Origin: Actinomycetota bacterium
GTDB taxonomy: Bacteria > Actinomycetota > Thermoleophilia > Gaiellales > Gaiellaceae
Reading direction: 5' to 3'
NCBI GenBank assembly: GCA_003132665.1
Contig: PKYN01000016.1
Span: 83,930 to 147,929, forward strand
DNA: 64,000 nt
Shown: piece by piece, positions 1 to 8,298 of the stretch
How positions within the stretch are numbered: position 1 is the stretch's first letter
Layout of the letters: each line of letters begins with the position of its first letter
Notes under the pieces: model-generated
The model's database searches: none
Seen by the model: only the letters and a program-made list of their open reading frames with translations
What the model was told of the DNA's origin: nothing
Made by a program: the position numbers and the translations under genes

Positions 1-1354
1 GCGAGATGTTCCAGTCGTCCATGTTGCGCAGCCAGTCGTCCATGCGCTTGCCGAAGTAGTCGGGCGTCCATTTGACCGTCGCGTTCGCGTCGAGCAGCTT
101 CTGCCTGATCTCCTTGACTGCGATGAACCAGTCGTCGGTGATGCGGAAGACGAGCGGCGTCTCGCAGCGCCAGCAGTGCGGATAGCGGTGGTGGATCTCT
201 CCGGCCTGGATCAGCGCTCCGCGCTTGTCGAGGTCGCCGATGATCTCGGCCGCCGCCTCGTGCGCGCCCTTGCCCGCCAGCCAGCCGTACTCGGGCAGGA
301 TCTTGCCGTCCTCGTCGATCGGCGCCAGCACGGGCAGACCCTCGCGCTTGCCCAGCTCGAAGTCCTCGCCGCCGCAACCCGGCGCGATATGGACGATGCC
401 GGTGCCCTCTTCCATCGAGACCTCGTCCCAGGCGACCACTCGGTATTCGACCTCGCTCGCAGCCGGCAGATCGGCGAAGGGGCCGGTGTAGCGCCAGCCG
501 ACCAGCTTCTGGCCCGGCAGCTCGTCGACGACCTCGCCCGAGACCGGAACCTGCTCGAGCAGCGGCTTGGCAAGCCAGAGCGCTTCCGTGCCGGTCTGCA
601 GCTTGACGTAGTTCGCAAACGGGTTGACCGCCGCGGCTACGTTTGCCGGCAGTGTCCAGGGCGTCGTCGTCCAGACCGCCAGCGCCTCGCCTGGGCGTTC
701 GAGCAGCGGGAAGCGCACGTAAAGCGAAGGATCGATCTTGTCGCGGTAGGCGTCGCCGGTGGTCAGCTCGTGCGCCGAGATCGAAGTGCCACAGCGCGGG
801 CACCATTCGGTGGCGCGGTGGCCGAGGTAGAGCCAGCCGCGCTCGTGCAGCGTCTTCAGGAAGCGCCAGATGTACTCGATATTGGTGTCGGAAAAGGTGA
901 AGTAGTCGGCGCCGAAGTCGAGCCATTGGCCGAGCCGCTTGGACTGGCGCGTGATCTCGCCGGCCGACCAGATCACCTTGTCGCGGCAATGGCGGGCGAA
1001 GGCCTCGAGACCGTACTCCTCGATCTCGCGCTTGGAGTTGAGGCCCAGCTCCTGCTCCACCCCGACCTCGATCCAGAGCCCCTGGCAGTCGTAGCCGTTC
1101 TGATAGCGCTGGTCGAAGCCCTGCATGGCGCGGAAACGAACGAAGACGTCCTTGAGCGTGCGTCCCCACATGTGATGAACGCCCATCTTCTTGTTGGCCG
1201 TGATCGGGCCGTCGATGAAGCTCCAGCGCTTCCCGCCCTGGTTTTTCTCGCGCAGGCGCGCGAAAGCCTGCTCGCTCTCCCAACGAGCCAGCACCTCGAG
1301 CTCGAGCGCGCTATGGTCGGGCTTGGCCGGTAGGGATGAGAAAATGCTGTCCAC
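1..1354 (-). CDS. ileS: Isoleucyl-tRNA synthetase, N-terminal part (cut by window edge)
   Basis: Class I aminoacyl-tRNA synthetase that charges tRNA-Ile in the cytoplasm. The minus-strand reading gives 451 codons from a GTG at 1354 and runs off the left edge. The catalytic start reads GPITANKKMGVHHMWGRT at about residues 52-69; the usual HIGH signature is replaced by HHMW. The editing domain is clear: TTTPWTLPAN followed by GTGIVHIAPGCGGEDF. The end of the visible part reads MDDWLRNMDDWNIS, typical of IleRS just before the tRNA-binding half. A large antisense ORF covers the same bases and is a GC-driven shadow. The specificity call rests on the editing-domain and MDDWLRNM-type signatures; ValRS or LeuRS are less likely. 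Confidence 0.9.
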   Translation of the reverse strand, partial: MDSIFSSLPAKPDHSALELEVLARWESEQAFARLREKNQGGKRWSFIDGPITANKKMGVHHMWGRTLKDVFVRFRAMQGFDQRYQNGYDCQGLWIEVGVEQELGLNSKREIEEYGLEAFARHCRDKVIWSAGEITRQSKRLGQWLDFGADYFTFSDTNIEYIWRFLKTLHERGWLYLGHRATEWCPRCGTSISAHELTTGDAYRDKIDPSLYVRFPLLERPGEALAVWTTTPWTLPANVAAAVNPFANYVKLQTGTEALWLAKPLLEQVPVSGEVVDELPGQKLVGWRYTGPFADLPAASEVEYRVVAWDEVSMEEGTGIVHIAPGCGGEDFELGKREGLPVLAPIDEDGKILPEYGWLAGKGAHEAAAEIIGDLDKRGALIQAGEIHHRYPHCWRCETPLVFRITDDWFIAVKEIRQKLLDANATVKWTPDYFGKRMDDWLRNMDDWNIS

Positions 1355-1443
1355 GCGGGCGAGATTCTATTGATAAGGCCGGGATGAATACTGCATGGGT
1401 CGGCGTTCTATTAAGCGAACAAGGCAAACGACTTGAGGAAAGG

Positions 1444-1773
1444 GTGAGCGGAGTGGCAAATGCCGTGACGGAGGCGACATTCGAGCAGGAGGTCCTGAAG
1501 AGCGACAAACCGGTACTCGTGGACTTCTGGGCCGAGTGGTGCGGGCCGTGCCACGCCGTCTCGCCGGTACTCGACCGCATCGTCGAAGAGCGGGCGGGCG
1601 CCATCAAGCTGGTGAAGGTCAACATCGACGAAGAGATGGCCCTTGCGCAGCGGTTCGGCGTCTCCTCGATTCCGACGATCATGCTCTTCCGTGACGGCCA
1701 GGCCGCCAGTACCGCCATCGGCGCCCAGCCCAAAGGTTCGCTCGAGAAGACGCTCGGCCTCAGCGAGGGATAG
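1444..1773 (+). CDS. trxA: Thioredoxin
   Basis: Small cytoplasmic dithiol-disulfide oxidoreductase, about 109 aa. The active site WCGPC sits at residues 32-36 inside LVDFWAEWCGPC, and the cis-proline loop is SSIPTIMLF; length and fold order match canonical thioredoxin. The open frame extends upstream to 1336, but that extension lacks thioredoxin character. A purine-rich GAGGAAAGG tract just before 1444 fits the GTG there; a second GTG at 1453 is an equally acceptable start. It is divergent from ileS, with a short shared upstream region. Confidence 0.93.
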   Translation: MSGVANAVTEATFEQEVLKSDKPVLVDFWAEWCGPCHAVSPVLDRIVEERAGAIKLVKVNIDEEMALAQRFGVSSIPTIMLFRDGQAASTAIGAQPKGSLEKTLGLSEG

Positions 1774-1797
1774 ACGTTCGAGCTACCGCCGGGCTGG

Positions 1798-2313
1798 TCA
1801 ACCGCGTCGTTCGCGCCAGCGTTGCACGATCTCGGCGACGCTGGTAAACGCGATCTCCTCCTCGTCGGGCAGCTCGTCTGCGGCGAACCAGCGAATCTCG
1901 GAGATGTCGTCGGCGGCGGCGGGCACCCCGCCCAGGATTTGGGCCGTCCAGTTCAGGCTGAGCACGAACTGGACGTCGGGGCCGTCTCCGTAGAGATCGA
2001 TGACGACGCCGACGAACCGGCCCGGCTCGATCTCGAGCCCGGTCTCCTCGCGCAGCTCACGCCGGAGACCGTCGAGCGGCGGCTCTCCCTCCTCGAGGAA
2101 GCCGCCGGGGGTGTCCCATTTCCCTTTCCTGGGCTCTACTCCGCGGCGCACGAGCATCAAGCGGCCGAGATCGTCCTCGCAGAGTGCGCCCACCGTCGGC
2201 GCCGAGTTGGCGTAGTAGACCGAGCCGCAGCCCGAGCAGACGGCTCGGGTGGGCTCGACGGCAAGCTCCGCGCCACAGCGCGGGCAGAAACGCCATCCAT
2301 GCAGCTCGGCCAC
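1798..2313 (-). CDS. Nudix hydrolase with N-terminal zinc ribbon
   Basis: 171 aa. Residues 10-32 carry two CxxC pairs (CPRCG and CSGCG) forming a zinc ribbon like that of NudC-type or ADP-ribose-type Nudix proteins. The Nudix box follows as GGFLEEGEPPLDGLRRELRE, continuing with ETGLEI, and all catalytic glutamates are present. It would hydrolyse a nucleoside diphosphate linked to another moiety; the substrate cannot be read from the sequence. It converges on trxA with a 24-bp gap. Confidence 0.88.
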   Translation of the reverse strand: MAELHGWRFCPRCGAELAVEPTRAVCSGCGSVYYANSAPTVGALCEDDLGRLMLVRRGVEPRKGKWDTPGGFLEEGEPPLDGLRRELREETGLEIEPGRFVGVVIDLYGDGPDVQFVLSLNWTAQILGGVPAAADDISEIRWFAADELPDEEEIAFTSVAEIVQRWRERRG

Positions 2314-2395
2314 GGGAAAAAGAATAGGCCGGATCGCGTCAAGCCGTATCGGCGCGCTCGGCGCGGTCCGCTGCTCGACTGTGGTCTTTGGCTCT

Positions 2396-2920
2396 CTAGA
2401 CGGCCACCGGCACGGCCCGGCGACGCATCATCGTGAACAGCGTGCCGATCGCGATCATCTCGCTCTTGCCCCAGAACTGGCCCCAGAAAAAGCCCATCCC
2501 GCCGAATGCGATCAGCAGGAAGAGATAGGAGTCGACGGCGTTACCGATAGTTGCCGAGGCGGCCACACCGAGGCTCAGGTTCCGCTTGCGGATCGGCGTA
2601 AAGATCGCCGCCTCGATCGTCTCGGAGACGGTGAAGGCGACGACGCTGGCGATCGCGATCTTCTCGAGCGATGTCCAGCCGGCCAGATCGCCGGCGGCCC
2701 AGGAGATCAGGCCGGCCGCATACACGAGCGGCATCGTCCAGGTGAGCCCGCGCAGCTGCTGAATCCAGTCGCGCAGCACGAGCACGCCGCCGATGCAGAA
2801 GACTCCCGCCGGGGCCTGATACCGCGTCAGCGGCACGTCTACGACGTAGGCGCTCGCCAACCAGTTGGCGAGGATGACGAGCCCTAGGTAGCAGGCTGCA
2901 AGTGGGAAAAAGAGCTTCAT
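2396..2920 (-). CDS. VUT-family (YhhQ-like) membrane transporter
   Basis: 174-aa integral membrane protein with about five or six hydrophobic segments. The segment VAFTVSETIEAAIFTPIRKR followed by GNAVDSYLFLLIAFG matches the VUT/YhhQ (former DUF165) family, whose studied members import queuosine precursors (preQ0/preQ1). The protein is somewhat shorter than YhhQ (about 220 aa). No queuosine genes are visible nearby, so the substrate is inference from the family. Confidence 0.75.
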   Translation of the reverse strand: MKLFFPLAACYLGLVILANWLASAYVVDVPLTRYQAPAGVFCIGGVLVLRDWIQQLRGLTWTMPLVYAAGLISWAAGDLAGWTSLEKIAIASVVAFTVSETIEAAIFTPIRKRNLSLGVAASATIGNAVDSYLFLLIAFGGMGFFWGQFWGKSEMIAIGTLFTMMRRRAVPVAV

Positions 2921-3188
2921 CGGCTGACGTCCATTCGGCCGGTCAGCCTAGCGAAGAGAATCGCATTGCTGCCCTGCCAGCGCAGATACTGGCCCGCGAG
3001 CGAGACGCCGCATCTCGCTCGCGCGCTACATAGACAAGGAGACATCCCGACCTCTAGGCGCGCGATAGACGCTCGCCCTTCCTCCCCTCGAGGTCAGGCA
3101 TCCGATCTTGCCAATCACCCTTATGACGCAGCCGCCGCGCGAAGGTTGGCGACTGCTCCGACGCTTGGCGCTACGACTCGCGTCGCGG

Positions 3189-3962
3189 CTACATGCCGAC
3201 GGTGTGGTAGCCCGAATCGACGTAGAGGATCGTGCCCGTGATGTTGCGCGCGTCGTCGGAAAGCAGGAAGGCGCTGGCGGCCGCGACATCGCCGGCGTCG
3301 ATCGGGCGGCGCAGCGGCGCTCGCTCGTTGACGATCGCCTCCATAGTCGGAAAGCCGGCAATCGAGCGCGCGGCGAGAGTCCTCACGGGGCCGGCCGAGA
3401 CCGCGTTGACGCGGATTCCGCCCGAGCCGAGATCCCAGGCGAGGTAGCGCATCGACGCCTCGAGAGTCGCCTTGGCGACGCCCATGACGTTGTAGTGCGG
3501 AACGGTGCGCTCGCCGCCGAGATAGGTCATCGTCACGATCGAGCCGTTCGTCTCGGCCAGGTGAGACTCGGCGGCGCGGGCTATCGCCACCAGCGAGTAA
3601 GCGCTTACGTCGAGCGCCAGCCAAAACCGATCGCTCGGAGTGTCGATGAAGCGCCCTTCCAGATCCTCGGCCGCGGCAAAGGCAACCGAGTGCACGACGA
3701 AATCGAGCCCGCCCAGCGCTGAGGCGGCCTCGGCAACCGCGCGTGTGCAGTCCGCCTCCTCGCGCACGTCGCAGGACGTGACGAGCGGGCTGGAGACCGA
3801 GTCGGCCAGCTCGCGCACGTTCGCTTCGATGCGCTCGCCCTGGAAGGTAAAGGCCATCGCGGCGCCTTCGTCAGCGAGCCGCTTGGCGATCGCCCAGGCG
3901 ATCGAGCGCTTGTTGGCCACGCCCAGGACGAGCCCGCGCTTGCCTTCGAATCTCCCAGCCAT
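3189..3962 (-). CDS. fabI: Enoyl-[acyl-carrier-protein] reductase, FabI type
   Basis: 257-aa NADH-dependent reductase of the last step of the type II fatty-acid elongation cycle. The divergent Rossmann start GVANKRSIAWAIA (residues 14-26) is the FabI signature. Catalytic Tyr147 (MTY), Tyr157 and Lys164 (HYNVMGVAK, Y-x6-K) line up with Tyr146/Tyr156/Lys163 of Escherichia coli FabI. The C-terminus GYHTVGM is typical. A second reductase of the FabL family lies at 38488-39255, so the cell may have two isozymes. The 268 bp downstream, up to the VUT gene, show no gene. Confidence 0.95.
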   Translation of the reverse strand: MAGRFEGKRGLVLGVANKRSIAWAIAKRLADEGAAMAFTFQGERIEANVRELADSVSSPLVTSCDVREEADCTRAVAEAASALGGLDFVVHSVAFAAAEDLEGRFIDTPSDRFWLALDVSAYSLVAIARAAESHLAETNGSIVTMTYLGGERTVPHYNVMGVAKATLEASMRYLAWDLGSGGIRVNAVSAGPVRTLAARSIAGFPTMEAIVNERAPLRRPIDAGDVAAASAFLLSDDARNITGTILYVDSGYHTVGM

Positions 3963-4220
3963 CGGCCCGAGTCTAGCGGGATGATTCTGGGAGCGCGTAG
4001 CGATGTGAGGCCAGGGGAGATCGGCCGCGCGACTCAGATCAGGAGCGAAATCGTCACATCACGGTGCGCTTTTCGTCGCTTCGGGGCGGTAGCTTGCATC
4101 GACCCCGCGGGCGGGCGGCTCGGGGGAGGGCGACAAAGGTGGTGCCCCGGCGCGAGCGGGTTTGGATGAACGTCTGGCGAACCGGAACTTCCGCCGGCGG
4201 CGCCTCGGAGGCGTTTCGCT

Positions 4221-4240
4221 ACGCTCCAAGCAAGGAGCGT
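4221..4240 (+). promoter_or_regulatory. Inverted repeat overlapping the SDR ribosome-binding site
   Basis: A perfect 7-bp stem (ACGCTCC at 4221-4227 and GGAGCGT at 4234-4240) with a six-base loop contains most of the AAGGAG sequence at 4232-4237, the only good Shine-Dalgarno for the SDR gene. Pairing would hide it. Whether this is regulatory or chance in GC-rich DNA is unknown. Confidence 0.35.
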
Positions 4241-4250
4241 GAAACAGGCG

Positions 4251-5048
4251 ATGAGCAGCGAGCAGCGTGTGGCCGTGATCACCGGCGCCTCGAGCGGCAT
4301 CGGGGCCGCGCTCGCAGGTTCGCTCTCTCGGCGCGGTTGGCACTGCGTACTACTGGCGCGGCGAGCCGATCGGCTGAACCAGATCGCCGCCGAGATCGGA
4401 GCCGAGATCGAGATCTGCGACGTGTCGAGCGCGGCGGCGGTCAGCGAGACGGCAGCGCGAGTGCTCGAGCACCATCCGGCCATCGGCCTGCTCGTCAACA
4501 ACGCCGGCATCCCGTCGCACGGATCCTTCCTGAGCGCCAGTCCCGAGCGAATCGAGCAGGTGATCCGCACCAACTACCTTGGCTCGGTCTGGAGCCTGCG
4601 GGCGTTTCTGCCCGGATTGGAGCGAGGGCGCCCTTCCGGCGTCGTCAACATCGTCTCCGTCGCCGGGACGACCGTCGTCCCCGACGCCGGTCCCTACTCG
4701 GCCTCCAAGCACGCCCAGCTCGCCTTCTCGCGCGCGCTTCGCGCCGAGCTCAAACCGCTTGGCATCTCGGTTCTCACGGTCAATCCCGGTCCGGTGACGA
4801 CCGAGGGCTTCCCTCAGACGCGGCTGATCAACAAGCGCTCGATGCGCTGGACTGTGCTCACTCCGGAGCGTATCGCGGAGAAGATCGCCAGGGCGATCGC
4901 GCGAGGCAAGAGCGAGGTCGTGTTCCCTCGCTGGATGCGGATCGCCGGGATATCGACCGCGCTCTTCCCCTCGACCGTCACCCGAGTGGTGGCCAGGGGC
5001 GACCCGGGTCGTGACGTCGAGCTGCCGAAAGACGGCGAGGGCGAGTGA
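4251..5048 (+). CDS. Short-chain dehydrogenase/reductase (SDR family)
   Basis: 265-aa classical SDR oxidoreductase. The NAD(P)-binding TGASSGIG is at residues 11-18, NNAG at 83-86, catalytic Ser136 (NIVSVAG), Tyr149 and Lys153 (YSASK), then NPGPV after the active site. The C-terminal 30 residues are probably a membrane-proximal or substrate-binding tail. The ATG at 4251 is used; an in-frame GTG at 4239 lies only one base after the AAGGAG. The stop overlaps the next gene by GTGA, so three genes (4251-5868) look translationally coupled, linking this reductase to two thioredoxin-fold proteins. Substrate unknown. Confidence 0.85.
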   Translation: MSSEQRVAVITGASSGIGAALAGSLSRRGWHCVLLARRADRLNQIAAEIGAEIEICDVSSAAAVSETAARVLEHHPAIGLLVNNAGIPSHGSFLSASPERIEQVIRTNYLGSVWSLRAFLPGLERGRPSGVVNIVSVAGTTVVPDAGPYSASKHAQLAFSRALRAELKPLGISVLTVNPGPVTTEGFPQTRLINKRSMRWTVLTPERIAEKIARAIARGKSEVVFPRWMRIAGISTALFPSTVTRVVARGDPGRDVELPKDGEGE

Positions 5049-5344
5049 TCGAGCTCCTCTACTGGGAAGGATGCCCTTCCCATCCGGAGGCAAAGGCGCT
5101 ACTCGAGCAGGTTCTGGCCGAGCTGGGTCGCGACGATCAGATCGTCATGACCGAGGTGAGAAGCGACGAGGAGGCCGAGCGCCTACGCTTTCCCGGCTCG
5201 CCGACCATTCGCGTCGACGGCCGCGACATCGACGCCATGGGCGCGAGCGGGCGCCCTTCGCTCACCTGTCGCATCTACCACCTTCCCGACGGGCGAATCT
5301 CGCCCGTTCCCTCACGAGAGCAAATGGAGGCCGCACTCAGATGA
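5045..5344 (+). CDS. Small thioredoxin-fold protein
   Basis: 99 aa, starting with IELLYWEGCPSHPEA: a beta strand then a single Cys where thioredoxins have CxxC, followed by the cis-proline strand FPGSPTIRVDGRDID. A further Cys lies at LTCRIY near residue 77. This resembles the glutaredoxin/alkylmercury-lyase-helper group of one-cysteine thioredoxin-like proteins. The start is a GTG sharing GTGA with the SDR stop, and the stop overlaps the next ATG (ATGA). Probably a redox partner of its neighbours; this is inferred from context. Confidence 0.7.
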   Translation: MIELLYWEGCPSHPEAKALLEQVLAELGRDDQIVMTEVRSDEEAERLRFPGSPTIRVDGRDIDAMGASGRPSLTCRIYHLPDGRISPVPSREQMEAALR

Positions 5345-5868
5345 GCATCGCGCTCGGCACCGAAACCCCGTCCTTCGAGCTTCCCGGCGTTGACGGCGAC
5401 GATCACTCCCTTGGCGACTACGGCGACGCGAAGCTGCTCGCACTCGTTCAGTACTGCAACCACTGCCCCTATGTCCTGGCCTGGGAGGGCAGGCTGATGG
5501 CGCTGGCGAGCGACCACGCCGACCAGGGTGTGCGGGTAGTCGCGGTCAACTCGAACGACTCCGCCCGCTACCCCGAGGACTCTTTCGAGCGAATGAAGGA
5601 AAGAGCCGAAGAGCTCGATTTCCCCTTCGACTACCTCTTCGACGCGAGTCAGTCGCTGGCGCGTGCGCTCGGCGCGGAGCGCACGCCCGAGGTCTTCCTC
5701 TTTGACGAGCAGCGCCGGCTTCGCTATCACGGAGCGATCGACGACTCCCGTGATGAGAACGCCGTGAGCAGGAGCTATCTGCGCGAGGCGATCGATGCGC
5801 TGCTGGCCGGGGAGGAACCGCCGGTCGCAGAAACCGAGTCGGTCGGCTGCACCGTCAAGTGGAAGTAG
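5341..5868 (+). CDS. AhpC/TSA-like thioredoxin family protein
   Basis: 175 aa. An N-terminal peroxiredoxin-like strand SFELPGVDGDDHSLGDY is followed by QYCNHCPYV (a CxxC motif, about residues 40-43), the signature of the widespread NHCPYV thioredoxin-family proteins of the AhpC/TSA superfamily. The cis-Pro loop is ERTPEVFLFD and the C-terminus is GCTVKW. The open frame extends upstream to 5011, but the ATG at 5341 in an ATGA overlap is the natural start. Likely a cytoplasmic peroxidase or reductase; no signal peptide is seen. Confidence 0.82.
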   Translation: MSIALGTETPSFELPGVDGDDHSLGDYGDAKLLALVQYCNHCPYVLAWEGRLMALASDHADQGVRVVAVNSNDSARYPEDSFERMKERAEELDFPFDYLFDASQSLARALGAERTPEVFLFDEQRRLRYHGAIDDSRDENAVSRSYLREAIDALLAGEEPPVAETESVGCTVKWK

Positions 5869-5907
5869 CGAGCCAGTCCTCTTTACCAGTGCCGAGGAGC
5901 GTCCGAC

Positions 5908-6666
5908 CTAGACGCGGCGCTCCAGCGCATACCAGCCCAGCTCGACCGTGAAGGTAGGACCGGGCGCGAGCCGGCGAGTTCGCTCGCGCTGCTCGCCTTC
6001 GCAGCCGGCGCTGTCGAGAAAAGCTTCCAGCTCTCGCTCGGTCGCCTCGATCTCCTGGCGTAGGACGACGAGCCCGTTCGCGGCGAATAGCTCGCGCATC
6101 TCCGGGTCGGAGAGGGTGCGCGCATGCGAGGCGTCGCGCACGCGCTCGAAGCGATCCATGTCGCGCGCACGCTGATGATCGAGCGGCGCCAGCTGGTCGA
6201 TGATGAGCAGGCGCCCGTTCGGCTTCGCGACGCGAATCAGCTCCGCGAGCGCCTGCTCGGGCCGATCGAGGTGGTGGAGCGTGCGAATCGTGCCGACGAC
6301 GTCGAAGCTCGCGTCCTCGAACGGCAAGGCGAAGATGTCGCCCTCGCTGAAGCTCACATTCGCCAGACCGGCGGCCAGCGTCCTGGCCTCGACCAGGAGC
6401 TCGGGCACGATGTCGCAGCCGACTACCTCGCCGACCAGGGGCGACAGTCCAAGTGCCAGAGCGCCCGCCCCGGTGCCAGCATCGAGAGCGCGCTCATCGC
6501 CGCGGAGCGGCGCCAGAAGCCGCGCTGCGCGCTCGCCGATCTGCGGCGCCAGCTCGCGCGCCCGCTCGGCGAAGTGCTCTGCGGCCGGCGCGAATCGAGC
6601 GCGAACGACCTCGTTCCACTCGTCCTCGTGCTCTCCGCCCGCGTCGGGCGGCACGCCCGGTGTCAA
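5908..6666 (-). CDS. Class I SAM-dependent methyltransferase
   Basis: 252 aa. Motif I is LDAGTGAGALALGL (about residues 62-75), motif II GCDIVPELL, post-I GDIFALPFEDASFDVV, and motif III PNGRLLIID, which gives a complete Rossmann methyltransferase. The HHLDRPEQAL motif is like that of the UbiE/arsenic/metabolite methyltransferase groups. The substrate is not assignable. It is convergent with the redox cassette and divergent from the membrane protein that follows. Confidence 0.85.
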   Translation of the reverse strand: MTPGVPPDAGGEHEDEWNEVVRARFAPAAEHFAERARELAPQIGERAARLLAPLRGDERALDAGTGAGALALGLSPLVGEVVGCDIVPELLVEARTLAAGLANVSFSEGDIFALPFEDASFDVVGTIRTLHHLDRPEQALAELIRVAKPNGRLLIIDQLAPLDHQRARDMDRFERVRDASHARTLSDPEMRELFAANGLVVLRQEIEATERELEAFLDSAGCEGEQRERTRRLAPGPTFTVELGWYALERRV

Positions 6667-6790
6667 CGCTGTCCTTCAGTTCCGAATCCGGCGCACATAT
6701 ACGCCATTCTGCTCGATAGGATCGCCTCGGGGAGGAGGTTGGGGCTTCCTTCGCTCGCGAATCGCCGAGGATCGGGAACAGGGGGAGCAA

Positions 6791-7231
6791 ATACCGGCCA
6801 GGGTCTACGGAGTTCTCAGTCTGATTGCGTTTGCAAGCGCGATTTCGATCGCGGCTCTGGTTGGCTGGCGCGAATCCCCGGCGCTCGGGATCGTTTATGC
6901 GGCGCTCGCACTCGCCTCGCTGCTCGGGGCGGTCGCGATCTTCTGCACAAAGTGCGCCGATCGCGACCGCTGCGGACACGTCGTCCTCGGCCCAATCTCC
7001 CGGCTCGTCAGGAGAGAGCCGAGAGCGGGCCGCTACACGAGTAGGGAGCTCGCGTTGACGTCGATCCCGCTGGTCTTGACCTTCCTGCTTCCACTGGGCT
7101 GGCTCTGGCGCTCTCCGCTCGGCCTCGGCGGCTTCTGTCTCTTGCTCCTCCTCGGCTCTATCGATGTGGGAGCTCGCGTCTGCCCGGCCTGCGGAAACGC
7201 AGCCTGCCCTCTCTCGCGAACGAGCGGCTAG
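6791..7231 (+). CDS. Cysteine-containing membrane protein, start codon non-canonical
   Basis: About 146 aa. Two hydrophobic segments at the N-terminus (SLIAFASAISIAALVGW and GIVYAALALASLLGAVAIF) are followed by a cytoplasmic-type loop with CTKCADRDRCG, then SIPLVLTFLLPLGWLW and a last hydrophobic stretch ending in CPACGNAAC. The paired cysteines suggest metal or redox binding. The frame has no ATG, GTG or TTG before the first helix; the best position is an ATA at 6791 preceded by GGGGGAG. The first canonical in-frame start would be a TTG near 7056, which loses half the protein. It may use a rare start or carry a start mutation. Family not recognised. Confidence 0.55.
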   Translation: MPARVYGVLSLIAFASAISIAALVGWRESPALGIVYAALALASLLGAVAIFCTKCADRDRCGHVVLGPISRLVRREPRAGRYTSRELALTSIPLVLTFLLPLGWLWRSPLGLGGFCLLLLLGSIDVGARVCPACGNAACPLSRTSG

Positions 7232-7242
7232 GCGTCGCCGGA

Positions 7243-8298
7243 TCAGCCTACTTCGAGCTGGCGGCGCACCAGCTCGAGCGCTTCCTCACGTGTCGTGATC
7301 GTCCCAGCGGCGCGCTCCTCGGCGACCAGATCCAGCAACTCGCCGACGAGCGGGCCGGGAGCGATGCCGAGCTCGTCGCCGCGCAGAAGCGGCTCGTCGG
7401 GCTCCGTCTCTCGCGCGATGCGAACGTCTTCCGCGTACTCGTTCGCACCGAGAAAGGCGAGCGCGTCGATCGCCCAGGGCTCGGTTGCGCGGCGGAAGCG
7501 ATGGATCTGACGCGGCGAGCCGTCGGCGGGGAGCTTGGCGCCGATTAGTTTCGAGAGATACCGACCGAGCTCGCCCGAAATCGGGAGGCGGCGCAGGCTC
7601 TCGCCGAAAACGGTCACCAGCCGCAGCCGGGGCGAATCGGCGAGCGAACGCTCGATGCGCCCGGTCAGCGCAAGCGAGCCGCCGAGCGGAGCGAGTAGGC
7701 CCAGCTCCTCGAGGCGCTCGTAACCCGGCCAGCCGAGCTTCTCCAGCTCGGCCAGGATGCGCTCTCCGGCGGGCTGACTCACTAGATGGGCGCGTGAGCG
7801 CAGGATCTCTTCGCAATCCTGCTCGAGCCTAAGGCCGAGCTCTTCCTCGAATCTGACCGCGCGCAGCAGCCGCAGCGGATCGTCGTCGAAGATGCTTTCA
7901 GAGACGGCCTTCAGCCGCCGTTCGGCGAGATCGCGCCGCCCATCGAACGGATCGACGACCTCGCCTCCTGCGAGCGGCTCGGCGATCGCATTGACGGTGA
8001 AGTCGCGTAGCGCCAGATCCTCGGCCAGCGTCCCGCGCAGCGGCGTGAAATCGACACATTCGCCGCTGGGGAAGGCAACGCGCCAGGCGCCGTGACGTTC
8101 AGATAGAGGGAATGGTGCGCCGCCGCTCTTCTCGGCGAAGGCGCGCGCGGCCCTTTTCGAATCGAGGCAGACGACATCGAGATCGACGAGCTCGCGGCCG
8201 AGCAGCTCGTCCCGCACTGCGCCCCCGACGAGATAGGCCTCCTCGCCGGCCAGGACCGCGCGAACGAGATCGAGTAGATCAGGCGTCGACGATGACAC
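7243..8298 (-). CDS. CCA tRNA nucleotidyltransferase / poly(A) polymerase family
   Basis: 351-aa class II nucleotidyltransferase that adds or repairs the 3' CCA of tRNA. The head domain shows LVGGAVRDELLGRELVDLDV (residues about 22-41, with the GG and catalytic DxD-type acids), then LALRDFTVNAIA and DPFDGRRDL, and DPLRLLRAVRF, the nucleotide-recognition region. It lacks the long C-terminal HD extension, so it is at the short end of the family. The start overlaps the end of alr by 20 nt, implying co-translation. Confidence 0.87.
   Translation of the reverse strand: MSSSTPDLLDLVRAVLAGEEAYLVGGAVRDELLGRELVDLDVVCLDSKRAARAFAEKSGGAPFPLSERHGAWRVAFPSGECVDFTPLRGTLAEDLALRDFTVNAIAEPLAGGEVVDPFDGRRDLAERRLKAVSESIFDDDPLRLLRAVRFEEELGLRLEQDCEEILRSRAHLVSQPAGERILAELEKLGWPGYERLEELGLLAPLGGSLALTGRIERSLADSPRLRLVTVFGESLRRLPISGELGRYLSKLIGAKLPADGSPRQIHRFRRATEPWAIDALAFLGANEYAEDVRIARETEPDEPLLRGDELGIAPGPLVGELLDLVAEERAAGTITTREEALELVRRQLEVG

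Noticed and set aside
176..1333. 385-aa plus-strand ORF opposite ileS
   Set aside because: Arg/Ala/Leu-rich shadow; the minus strand encodes a clear IleRS.
3000..3190. Gene between the VUT gene and fabI
   Set aside because: Open frames are antisense continuations of fabI; no start, ribosome-binding site or family features.
4034..4573. 179-aa minus-strand ORF over the SDR upstream region
   Set aside because: Mostly antisense of the SDR gene, no recognisable protein.
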